Made by a program: the position numbers and the translations under genes. From Paludisphaera rhizosphaerae (lineage in GTDB: Bacteria > Planctomycetota > Planctomycetia > Isosphaerales > Isosphaeraceae), in assembly GCF_011065895.1 (NCBI RefSeq), contig NZ_JAALCR010000044.1, positions 1-39,823 of the forward strand: a DNA stretch of 39,823 nt. Direction: 5' to 3'. The notes beneath the pieces are model-generated. The model had not been told where the DNA came from. It did not search any database and saw only the letters and a program-made list of their open reading frames with translations. Below are positions 1 through 6,923 of the stretch, piece by piece. The stretch's first letter is position 1, and each line of letters starts with the position of its first letter.

Positions 1-756
1 GCTCTTGGCGATTTTCAGGTTGCGCGTGTGAAAGGCGATCGCCTCCTGGATGTGCTCGTCCCAGTAACCCCAGTTGTGGTTGCCGGGGAACTCCTGGTAC
101 TCGTGGGCGATGTGGCGGTCTTCCAGGAACTTGTGGAAGTCGCGGTTCTGCTGGAGCAGGAAGTCCTCCGTGCCGCAGTCGATCCGCATGGCCGGGATTC
201 GGCCGTGGTCGATCCGCTCGACGATCGCGAAGGGGTCTTCCGGACCGTTCTTGGGCTCCTTGCCGAAGATTCGGGGGAACTCCGGGCTCAGCTTCTTGCC
301 TTCTTTCGGGTCGGCCTGCAAGAAGCCCACCGCCCCCGAATGCGAGTTGACGCTGCAGAACATCTCGTGGTGCTTCAGCCCCAGCTTCACCGCGCCGTAG
401 CCCCCCATCGAGAGCCCGCCGATCGCTCGGCCTTCGCGTTCAGCGCGGACGGGGAAGGTCCGTTCGACCAGTCCGACGACGTCCTTGATGAGGTCGTCCT
501 CGTAGGCGTAGCCTTCCTGGGCGTTGGTGTACCAGTTCCGGCCGCCGTCGGGCATGACGACGACCAGCGGGAAGTCTTGCACGTAACGCTCGATGCTCGT
601 GCGGCGGGCCCAGATGGTGTGGTCGTCGGAGAGTCCGTGGAGGAGGTAGAACGTGGACCAGGGGCGGGCCTTCGCTGGATCGTCGGGGAAGATGATGTTG
701 AACGCCGACGCTTTCATCAGCGACCGGCTGAAGTACTGGATCGTGGCGAAGGCCAT
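1..756 (-). CDS. Alpha/beta-hydrolase esterase (S-formylglutathione hydrolase/esterase D-like), 3' end cut by window
   Basis: Reading down from an ATG at 756-754 gives 252 codons without a stop, so the C-terminus lies outside the window. The chain has esterase features: an early 'LLHGLSDDHTIW' oxyanion-side segment, the nucleophile elbow GLSMGG (G-x-S-x-G), a later 'RIDCGTEDF' acid segment and 'GNHNWGYW' carrying the catalytic His, so the Ser-Asp-His triad appears complete. This is the putative esterase/tributyrin esterase family, which hydrolyses small acyl esters. No signal peptide is seen, so it is probably cytoplasmic. Its ATG overlaps the TGA of the upstream methyltransferase gene (TGATG), which implies translational coupling. 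The substrate cannot be inferred from sequence; formylglutathione, acetyl esters and carbohydrate esters are all possible. Confidence 0.85.
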   Translation of the reverse strand, partial: MAFATIQYFSRSLMKASAFNIIFPDDPAKARPWSTFYLLHGLSDDHTIWARRTSIERYVQDFPLVVVMPDGGRNWYTNAQEGYAYEDDLIKDVVGLVERTFPVRAEREGRAIGGLSMGGYGAVKLGLKHHEMFCSVNSHSGAVGFLQADPKEGKKLSPEFPRIFGKEPKNGPEDPFAIVERIDHGRIPAMRIDCGTEDFLLQQNRDFHKFLEDRHIAHEYQEFPGNHNWGYWDEHIQEAIAFHTRNLKIAKS

Positions 757-2360
757 CACGTCTCCTCGTCGGATCTGTGTGGGGGCTCAGACTCTGGATC
801 GAATCGACCCAGTGTCGGATCGCCGCTCGGCGAAAGCAACGGGGCGAGCGATTCGATGGCCGATTCGATCATGGCCTCGGGATTCGTCTCCAGCGATTGC
901 AGATCCTCGACGAGCGTCTCGACGCCCCGCGCGACGACCGCCCGTCGATCGGCCATCCGCAGCACGGCGGTCGGGTCGATCGCCTGGAGGACCGCCTTGG
1001 TCACCGGGCGTTTCGACCCGGGCGCGGCGAACGCGCGGAGCAGTTCCAGGGTGATCGGGTCGTTCCCCAGCGCGGCAAGGACGGCGGCCTCGGCGGCGGT
1101 CGAGCAGGGGAGCAGATAGCAGGTGTCGTCCAGGACGATCGGCTTTCCCGCGACCAGTCCCACCGCACGAAACCGAGCCGGGCGATGAACCCCCGCGACG
1201 GCGACCTTGTAGGGGGCGAAGGAGTACGGGCCGATCCCGAACATCGCGAACGGCGGTCGACCGTCGTAGATCGACGATCGTCGACGGGCGAAGCGATCGG
1301 CGTGGGCGTTGAGGTAAGCCCAGAGCCGAGGGGCCTCCGTGGCGATGGCGGTCGTGTCGTCGCCAAGCTTCCGCTGCGTGACGATCAGGGCCCGCCGAGG
1401 ACGCTCGCGTGCGGGCCGCTTCAGGTCGGCGCCCTTCACGAGCGGGTAGAGCCATTCGGGCTCAACGTCGACGACTTCACCCAGGCCGTTGCGGAGCGGG
1501 CCGCCCGGCCCGTCGGCGGTCAACTCCACGACGGGGGCGGCGTCGTGCTTGACGCCCTGACGCCACTCCCGCGGGCAGCCGCCGAGCGCGTCTTCGTGGG
1601 CCAGAGCCGTTTCGTAGTCCGTCGCGAATCGACCGCGGACGACGCCCATCGTGCGAACGGGGGCTGTCGCCTCCAGGTTCGGGAAGACGGCGATGCGGCC
1701 AGTAGGATTTGAGCGCCCAAGTGCCAAGATCAGGAAGCAAGCCGATACGGCCGCCCCGAACCAACGGCGGGCGTCGATCTCGATCAGCTCGGCGGTGATG
1801 GGAGTCTCGAGACGTCGAGCGTGGTCGAGCACGGCTCGGGCCACGGCCGACTTGCACAACAGGGCGATCGTCGCCGGTTGATCTGAGAGTTTGGCCAGGA
1901 GCTTGAGCCAGACGGCCTCGCCGAGGTCGAAGTTGGCCGAGCCCGTCCGGGCTTCCAGCCCTTCCAGGCCCTTCACGTTCCGCTTGGCCGGGAGGTTGAG
2001 GCTCCCCAGGCGGCCGAGCTCGGCGCTGGTCACCCAGGGAGGATTACCGACGATCAGGATCGGCCCGTCCCCTGACCAGGGGAGGCGGGAAAGGTCGACG
2101 CCGAAGAGGTCGGCTTCCAGGATCGTCGCGCGACCGTTCAGCGCGGCGCGGGCCTCGTTGCAATAGGCCGATTGCCGCTCGATCCCGATCGCCTCGCGGG
2201 GAGGGTGGGGCGAATCGAGCACGGCCCGCAGGAAGTTCCCGCGCCCGCAGGTGGGTTCCAGCACGCGAGCCCAGCGCCCGCCGATCGGACCGAGACGTTT
2301 GACGAGCGCCTCGGCCAATTCGGGGGGCGTCTGGAAGTCGCCGAACTCCTTCTTGCCCAC
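756..2360 (-). CDS. Putative class I SAM-dependent N6-adenine DNA methyltransferase, orphan
   Basis: The 534-residue protein starts at GTG 2360. Residues 6-23 (FGDFQTPPELAEALV...) match the entry segment of HsdM/Eco57I-like N6-adenine methylases. Motif I is 'VLEPTCGRGNFL' near 33-44 and binds SAM; motif IV is NPPW at 106-109, the catalytic N/D-P-P-Y/F/W of amino-methyltransferases. The roughly 350 C-terminal residues probably form the target-recognition part, with a 'GADLKRP' and 'YDGRPPFAMFGIGPY' region as in type IIG/BREX-like enzymes. No nuclease or helicase motif is visible and no restriction gene is adjacent, so it looks like a solitary methylase, although neighbours beyond base 1 are not visible. 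It begins 10 bases after the tRNA-binding protein stop and its TGA overlaps the esterase ATG, so the three are probably one transcript. RNA or protein methylation cannot be excluded. Confidence 0.78.
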   Translation of the reverse strand: MGKKEFGDFQTPPELAEALVKRLGPIGGRWARVLEPTCGRGNFLRAVLDSPHPPREAIGIERQSAYCNEARAALNGRATILEADLFGVDLSRLPWSGDGPILIVGNPPWVTSAELGRLGSLNLPAKRNVKGLEGLEARTGSANFDLGEAVWLKLLAKLSDQPATIALLCKSAVARAVLDHARRLETPITAELIEIDARRWFGAAVSACFLILALGRSNPTGRIAVFPNLEATAPVRTMGVVRGRFATDYETALAHEDALGGCPREWRQGVKHDAAPVVELTADGPGGPLRNGLGEVVDVEPEWLYPLVKGADLKRPARERPRRALIVTQRKLGDDTTAIATEAPRLWAYLNAHADRFARRRSSIYDGRPPFAMFGIGPYSFAPYKVAVAGVHRPARFRAVGLVAGKPIVLDDTCYLLPCSTAAEAAVLAALGNDPITLELLRAFAAPGSKRPVTKAVLQAIDPTAVLRMADRRAVVARGVETLVEDLQSLETNPEAMIESAIESLAPLLSPSGDPTLGRFDPESEPPHRSDEET

Positions 2361-2370
2361 GCGTCGGGCC

Positions 2371-2703
2371 TTACTTGATCTTGGCCCCGGGGACGCACTC
2401 GGCGTCGTCGACCGTGAGCAGGATCACCTTCTCGCCCGAGGTGGCCGCGAGGAGCATGCCGTTGGAGGTCTCGCCGCGGAGCATCGCCGGCGCGAGGTTG
2501 TTCACGATGATGATGTTCTTGCCCACGAGCGTCTCGGGCGCGTAGTGGGCCTTGACCCCGGCCACGATCTGCTTCTGCTGGTCGCCGACGTCCACCTGCA
2601 GGAGCAGCAGCTTGTCGGCGTTGGGATGCGGACGCGCCTCCAGCACCTTGGCCACCCGGAGTTCGATCTTGGCGAAGTCGTCGTACGTGATGGGATCGGC
2701 CAC
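2371..2703 (-). CDS. tRNA-binding domain protein, methionyl-tRNA synthetase beta-subunit-like
   Basis: The 110-residue protein starts at GTG 2703 with GAGAAC/AGGA upstream; an in-frame ATG at 2751 would add 16 poorly conserved residues. It is a single OB-fold tRNA-binding domain of the MetG C-terminal/Trbp111/CsaA family. The visible family motifs are 'FAKIELRVAKVLEA', 'HPNADKLLLLQVDVG', 'QIVAGV' and the hallmark 'NLAPAMLRGETSNGMLLAA'. Such domains dimerise and grip the outside corner of tRNA, improving tRNA capture by methionyl-tRNA synthetase when encoded separately. It sits 10 bases upstream of the methyltransferase start. A CsaA-like chaperone is the alternative, but the LRG-x-x-SNGMLLA form fits the MetG beta type better. 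Confidence 0.88.
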   Translation of the reverse strand: MADPITYDDFAKIELRVAKVLEARPHPNADKLLLLQVDVGDQQKQIVAGVKAHYAPETLVGKNIIIVNNLAPAMLRGETSNGMLLAATSGEKVILLTVDDAECVPGAKIK

Positions 2704-2826
2704 GGTCCTCGTTCTCTCGCAAAAAGGGCGGACGGTCGGGGAAAATCGCACCCGATTGTGACCCGTCGCGGCGAGAAATCCAAGACGAAAGGCGCGGGCC
2801 CTGCCCTCGCAGCCTCCGCTCCGGCT

Positions 2827-4446
2827 CTACTCGGGGGTAGCCGCGATTGTAATGTGGCCCACCGAGACGGTCGGACCGGCACCCACCAGCGGGTCCGCCG
2901 CCATCCCGGCCCTCGCGTCGGATGGAACCAGCGTTATCGTGATGGAGTCCGCCGATGCGCCTAAGAGACCTAATTCCCGCAGGTTCTCTGTGAGGTCCAA
3001 GGTAATGCTGGCCCCTTGACCTGCTTTCATCCCGTCCCGGTGGCCCATGGCCGCCTGGCTCGCCGATTCGAAGAAGGTGATTAGGCCCACAAAGTAGGGG
3101 GTGTTCGGGTCGCCGGCCTGCGCGAGGTCGGGCAGATTGATGTAGACGGAGTAATACCGACTCGGCGGCGTATCGTATCGGACGTCGGTGAAGATGGCTC
3201 GCACGATCCTGTGGTCGGCATCGCCTAGTCCTTGGAAGCCTCCTAACGCGGCCGTCAGTCTTGGCTGCTGAGCCGGCTCGACGGCGAGCCGGACCGTCTG
3301 GGGGGAACTGCCCAAGGTCCGCGGCGTTCCGTCGGTGGCGATAACTTCCTCCATCATACCTGGCGGGAACGCCTTGATGACGTTCCGGCGCTGAGGCCCG
3401 GCCAAGGAAGGCGGGACGGCCTGGACACTGACGCCCTTGTCGTAGTAATACCCAAGCCGATCCAGGTCTAACACATTTGATGCGGATAGTTCAATCCGTC
3501 TTCCGCCCGGGTCGAAGAAGGTAAAGCGGGTCTCAAGCCAGAGGGGGTCATCCGGATTCCTCCGGCCTCTGCCGAGGCGGAGCCATTCGCCCCAGAGCCG
3601 GTCGACATTGGCGTGATGCAACCAGAAGATGGGATCTCGCCCGGCCGTATCAGGATTGCCCATCCAATGGCCGATCTCCGTATGCACCGCGTTATGGGCG
3701 CAGACTTCGAGGGCTCCGAAATTACGGTTGTGTTCCCGATGGCCGGGCTCTCTCTTGTAGGGGCCACCGAACCCCTCGCCGCCACAAGGCGATGCGAACG
3801 AGACAACGCGGAACGCATGTTCCCAGGCGACGGCGGTGGCAGCGATTGGCATTCCCTGCTTGATACAGCGGTTCTTCTCGAAGAGCGGACTATCCGAGTC
3901 GAAGAATCGATCCGGTAGGGCCCGCTGGGAGCGATCTGTCCAATCCCAATAGGGAAGTGTCAACTCGACGTCGCCCGAGGCGGCGCGGAGGATGCGCTCG
4001 AAGGCGAACAGATAGGCACGGTGCCAGGGCAGGAACCACCAATTGGCATGCTGGCAGCTTCCCCAGGCTTCCAGTATCGTTTCTTCCTCCTGGTCAAGGT
4101 AGCCGTGCATGTTGGCCTGGTACCACCAGGAAGTCGGGTCGTGCTTGGGCCGCGATTTCATAACCCGGACGCCACGCTCAAGCGAGTCCAATTCGCGGGA
4201 CGTCAGGCTTGAGAAGCTCTTGCGCATCCGAATCCTGCCGTCCGGGCCAGGGGATGGCTCGGGTGCGGGACTTGGGCCTGGAGGCGGGATCGGTTGGGGC
4301 GGAGGCCAGGGGCTGGGAGTAGGCGGCACGTAGGGTTGGGGACCGCAATCGCAGGGAGTTAGCTGGCCTCGACGGGCACATCCGCCTAACGCGGCGGAGA
4401 GGCCAACTGCCAAAACCTCGCGACGGGTCACGATTCGATGGGCCAT
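2827..4446 (-). CDS. Tyrosinase-family copper oxidase, exported lipoprotein-like
   Basis: The 539-residue protein is read from ATG 4446; GTG 4458 is an in-frame alternative and neither has a strong ribosome site. The N-terminus has a twin-arginine motif (TRREVLAVGL) followed by ALGGC, a lipobox, with Cys23 as probable lipid attachment. A Pro-rich linker (about 40-70) follows. The type-3 copper centre is complete: CuA His114, His133 and His142 (CQHANWWFLPWHRAYL) and CuB His251, His255 (HNAVH) and the HH pair at 277-278 (FWLHHANVDRLW). Cys131, two residues before His133, is placed like the Cys of the thioether bridge in fungal tyrosinases and catechol oxidases. A beta-rich C-terminal region follows. 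It should oxidise phenols to quinones outside the cytoplasm. Sampled third codon positions are less GC-rich (about 70%) than in the neighbours, hinting at separate origin. Confidence 0.88.
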   Translation of the reverse strand: MAHRIVTRREVLAVGLSAALGGCARRGQLTPCDCGPQPYVPPTPSPWPPPQPIPPPGPSPAPEPSPGPDGRIRMRKSFSSLTSRELDSLERGVRVMKSRPKHDPTSWWYQANMHGYLDQEEETILEAWGSCQHANWWFLPWHRAYLFAFERILRAASGDVELTLPYWDWTDRSQRALPDRFFDSDSPLFEKNRCIKQGMPIAATAVAWEHAFRVVSFASPCGGEGFGGPYKREPGHREHNRNFGALEVCAHNAVHTEIGHWMGNPDTAGRDPIFWLHHANVDRLWGEWLRLGRGRRNPDDPLWLETRFTFFDPGGRRIELSASNVLDLDRLGYYYDKGVSVQAVPPSLAGPQRRNVIKAFPPGMMEEVIATDGTPRTLGSSPQTVRLAVEPAQQPRLTAALGGFQGLGDADHRIVRAIFTDVRYDTPPSRYYSVYINLPDLAQAGDPNTPYFVGLITFFESASQAAMGHRDGMKAGQGASITLDLTENLRELGLLGASADSITITLVPSDARAGMAADPLVGAGPTVSVGHITIAATPE

Positions 4447-4854
4447 AGGGGAGATCACCGCTTCGCAAAGATGGCACTCCTAATCGAGAGTCCATCCCGG
4501 CGGTCCCCGCCTGGGTCGATGAATGTACGCCTCATCGGCTAATCGGTTGTCGGTTCAGGAACCTGTTTCCCTGGAGTAACGGATTCCCGTCGGCCTGTGA
4601 TGGGTATACCTTTCGGTTGGATTGTTTCCCTTTCTGTGCTAGTCACACCTCTTCCTCTGGTCGCTCCTCTTTCGCTCCCTTCGCGGCAACCTTCCCCCAC
4701 GAAGGAAACCGATACTCGGCCACGTACTCTCGAACCGAGAATTGGCCTACCACTGCGAATCGGCTGCCTAGGTGTGTTGCGTTGGGTCGACGATATCGAC
4801 TCGCAGGCTTCTGATTCGCGACATAGCTCGTTGCGTGCCCGCCCACCTTGGGCT
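4447..4854. other. Gene-free gap between desaturase and tyrosinase genes
   Basis: No frame here shows recognisable protein similarity, and base composition is less GC-rich than the genes. It must hold the 5' control of the minus-strand tyrosinase gene and the 3' end of the desaturase transcript. A weak stem (CCTTCG near 4679 pairing with CGAAGG near 4702, 16-base loop) could be part of a terminator but has no T-run. I see no tRNA or convincing promoter. Confidence 0.5.
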
Positions 4855-5823
4855 TTACACCGTACGGCCGTTCAACCACGCGAACGGGACGGAGGGCTGG
4901 TCGGCGGTTCGCGCACCGATCTCGTCTGCGAGGTTCTCGTAGCGTTCCGGCTGGCGGCAGAGGTAGTCCTGGGCCTTGGCGGCCTTGCCGGAGAAGGAGC
5001 GGTTTTCCAGTCCCCAGGTGGTGTTCAGGTGACGGATGATCGCGGCGTAGTCTCGGGACGTGTAAACGCCGGAGCGCTGGGCCGCCGCGGCGAAGTGATC
5101 GAAGAGGTTCGGCAGTTGACCGTCCGTCATCCGGCTCCCGGGCATGGCGATCAGCCGCCTGAGCACGGAGTGGTAGGCGAGGAGCGTCGCTTCGGGGTCG
5201 CGCTCGAAGAGTTCGGCGACGATTCGGGTGTAGAAAACCTCGTGGCGCGTCTCGTCCGCGGCGATCTTGCGGCAGATCTTGGCGAGGCCCTCCTCGCCGC
5301 ATTTGACCGCGATCCGGGCGACGTTCCCGTGTGAGAGCCGCGTCGCACGCTCCTGGAACGCGGAGTAGATCAGCCCGGCGTATTCGTGCCCTTCGTGCCC
5401 GGAGGTGAAGCCGTCACTGATGAGGTGGTGGATGGTCAGCTCGATCGACCTCATGTCGACGCGGCCCGAGAGCCGCAGGTAGGCATTGAGCAGGTCGCCG
5501 TGACGGTTCTCCTCGGCGGTCCAGCCTCGCAGCCAGCGCGCCCACGGAGCCTGCCCCCCTCCGGTCGGGTCCCTGGCGATCCGCTCGACCGAGATCGCGT
5601 AATTCGGCAGCGCCTCCTCGGTCACCATGTTTCCGACGAGTACGACGAGGAGTTCGTCAGGCAGGGCCCGAGCCGTTTCGCGGAAGCGATTCAGCCGATC
5701 CGCCCAGTCGTCCGCGTTGAGATCGGGCAGGAAATCGGTCGGTTGCCATGCTTCGTCGATCGGAAGAAGCAGCGACAACTGGTCGGAAACGAAGTCCTGG
5801 AGGCTTTCAATGACTTCTATCAC
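4855..5823 (-). CDS. Soluble acyl-ACP desaturase, plant stearoyl-ACP Delta9-desaturase type
   Basis: The 322-residue protein starts at GTG 5823 with no clear ribosome site; no better start keeps the conserved N-terminus. It aligns by eye over its whole length with the plant plastid enzyme: 'WQPTDFLPD', 'VVLVGNMVTEEALPNY', 'WTAEENRHGDLLNAYLRLSGRVDM', 'FQERATRLSHGN' and 'IAADETRHE'. The diiron ligands are all present: Glu69, Glu105, His108, Glu158, Glu191 and His194. The enzyme inserts a cis double bond into acyl chains held on acyl carrier protein, using O2 and reduced ferredoxin, so it should make unsaturated fatty acids for membrane lipids in the cytoplasm. No ferredoxin or reductase gene is adjacent. 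Double-bond position and chain-length preference cannot be read from the sequence. Confidence 0.92.
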   Translation of the reverse strand: MIEVIESLQDFVSDQLSLLLPIDEAWQPTDFLPDLNADDWADRLNRFRETARALPDELLVVLVGNMVTEEALPNYAISVERIARDPTGGGQAPWARWLRGWTAEENRHGDLLNAYLRLSGRVDMRSIELTIHHLISDGFTSGHEGHEYAGLIYSAFQERATRLSHGNVARIAVKCGEEGLAKICRKIAADETRHEVFYTRIVAELFERDPEATLLAYHSVLRRLIAMPGSRMTDGQLPNLFDHFAAAAQRSGVYTSRDYAAIIRHLNTTWGLENRSFSGKAAKAQDYLCRQPERYENLADEIGARTADQPSVPFAWLNGRTV

Positions 5824-6168
5824 CTGGGGCCAAGGTCTTCCTGCCGGGCCGGGCGGTTGAGGTGTTCAGAAGTTGGTTGCAAAGGGAGTTCGGAGGCGGA
5901 GACTGAGAGCGAACTGCCGCCGACGCTGAGCATCGTCGGCAGAGGGATCCGGCGGTTCTTCCGGCATCCTCTAGGTTTACGATCAACCCCGCCCGGGCGA
6001 ATCTCCCAACGCCTGAGCCGACCGCGATCGTGGTCGATGCGGTCGGGTCTCTCCTCTGGGAACGGCAGCCGCCCTGTGCCGAGTTTCCTCCTTGATCCGT
6101 CCTCTCCGGGACGGACACCTTTGATCCGCAGACCATATCGAAAACCCAGCTTTCAGACCAGCCGAGCG

Positions 6169-6273
6169 ATCGGGCGTGGTGCGGCCTCTGGAAGGCGCTC
6201 TCGATGTTTCGAGCCCAAAGTCGACTTCCGATCGTCGGGTTTCATGGCCAGGTCACCGGAGGAACCTCTCTTG
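6169..6273. repeat. Possible third, most diverged copy of the 318-base-period repeat
   Basis: The segment around 6221-6242 (CGACTTCCGATCG...GGGTTT) matches 6539-6560 at 16 of 22 positions without gaps, again at an offset of exactly 318 bases. A second shared word (CCGGAGGAACC versus CCGAGCGAACC) follows about 30 bases later, with one small gap. Outside these two words similarity needs several gaps, so this copy is tentative. Confidence 0.4.
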
Positions 6274-6486
6274 GCGTTGTCGTCGGAGGCTCCCGTTCTC
6301 TCCGCGGCCCGCAAAGTCGTGACATTCCGGACGGCCGACGTCGGCCTCCCTTTCCACGCCTGGACGGGAGTGGAAGCCCGTGATGGAGCCGGAGTCTTGG
6401 TAGTATCGTATCGAATTGGAGGGCTGGGCTCGGATCTCCGCGGAGAAGGGGATCGGCGCGACCGGCCCGCCAGGCGAAAGCGACCG

Positions 6487-6591
6487 AACGAAGCCATCGT
6501 GGAGGCCCCGATTTCGATGTCCAACCGTCTGCCATTAGACGACTTGCGGTCGATGGCTTTGGTCGTCGAGCCGTCCGAGCGAACCCAATCC
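6487..6591. repeat. Imperfect direct repeat, copy A (318-base offset to copy B)
   Basis: The words AACGAAGCC (6487), CTTGCG (6543), CGATG (6551), TTTG (6558) and CCAATCC (6585) recur exactly 318 bases downstream, at 6805, 6861, 6869, 6876 and 6903. CCGATTTCG (6508) recurs with an offset of 319. The last 21 bases match at 16 positions without gaps. Several long words sharing one offset over about 105 bases make chance unlikely, although overall identity is only about 60-65% once one or two small gaps are allowed. Confidence 0.6.
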
Positions 6592-6804
6592 CGCGGGGCC
6601 GTCGTTGGCATTGGGCGACCCCTGGAGCGGTTCCCGTTCGGATTGCATCCGGTGGTCGGTCTGCCGGTGCCAGGAGTCCAGGCTCTTGGATCGATTCGGT
6701 GCCGGCTGCCTTTCCCCGTTTCCTCCTCCGCTCCTGGTGCAACCCAACCGGCAGGCGTTCGATGGCTTCCGTCTGGAACCGTCGCGAGCGGCGAGAAATC
6801 GTCA

Positions 6805-6909
6805 AACGAAGCCGTCGCGATCCATGCCGATTTCGTTCTCAAAACCCCTTCCGCCAATAGCTTGCGTCCGATGAGTTTGCTCTCGGATCGTTGCGAAGGA
6901 AGCCAATCC
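6805..6909. repeat. Imperfect direct repeat, copy B, ending next to a gene start
   Basis: This is the downstream partner of the copy at 6487-6591. It ends 14 bases before the ATG at 6924, and weaker similarity (a G-run then CGTCG) runs on to about 6920. The repeat therefore covers the alternative upstream TTG start at 6891 of the membrane protein, which argues that the real start is the ATG at 6924. Confidence 0.6.
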
Positions 6910-6923
6910 GGGGGGCGTCGCGG

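Larger units (their letters stand above)
5824..6923. other. 1.1-kb stretch without a supported gene, carrying diverged tandem repeats
   Basis: Long open frames exist on both strands, but their translations are low-complexity Arg/Pro/Ser-rich and match no family I know. The best-supported content is an imperfect direct repeat with a 318-base offset, listed separately, ending just before the ATG at 6924. Because 318 is divisible by 3, every frame shows repeated peptide words, so repeated peptides alone do not prove a protein. It may be decayed gene material, a repeat-derived spacer or an unrecognised non-coding RNA locus. Confidence 0.5.

Noticed and set aside
28-1119. A 363-codon open frame on the plus strand
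   Set aside because: It is antisense to the esterase and the methyltransferase, which have complete catalytic motifs on the minus strand.
4679-4706. A CCTTCG/CGAAGG hairpin as a desaturase terminator
   Set aside because: Only six pairs, long loop, about 150 bases past the stop and no T-run.
5824-6923. A tRNA or CRISPR array in the gene-free stretch
   Set aside because: No T-loop-like GGTTCRANTCC sequence or cloverleaf was found, and the 318-base repeat has neither short identical units nor spacers of CRISPR size.
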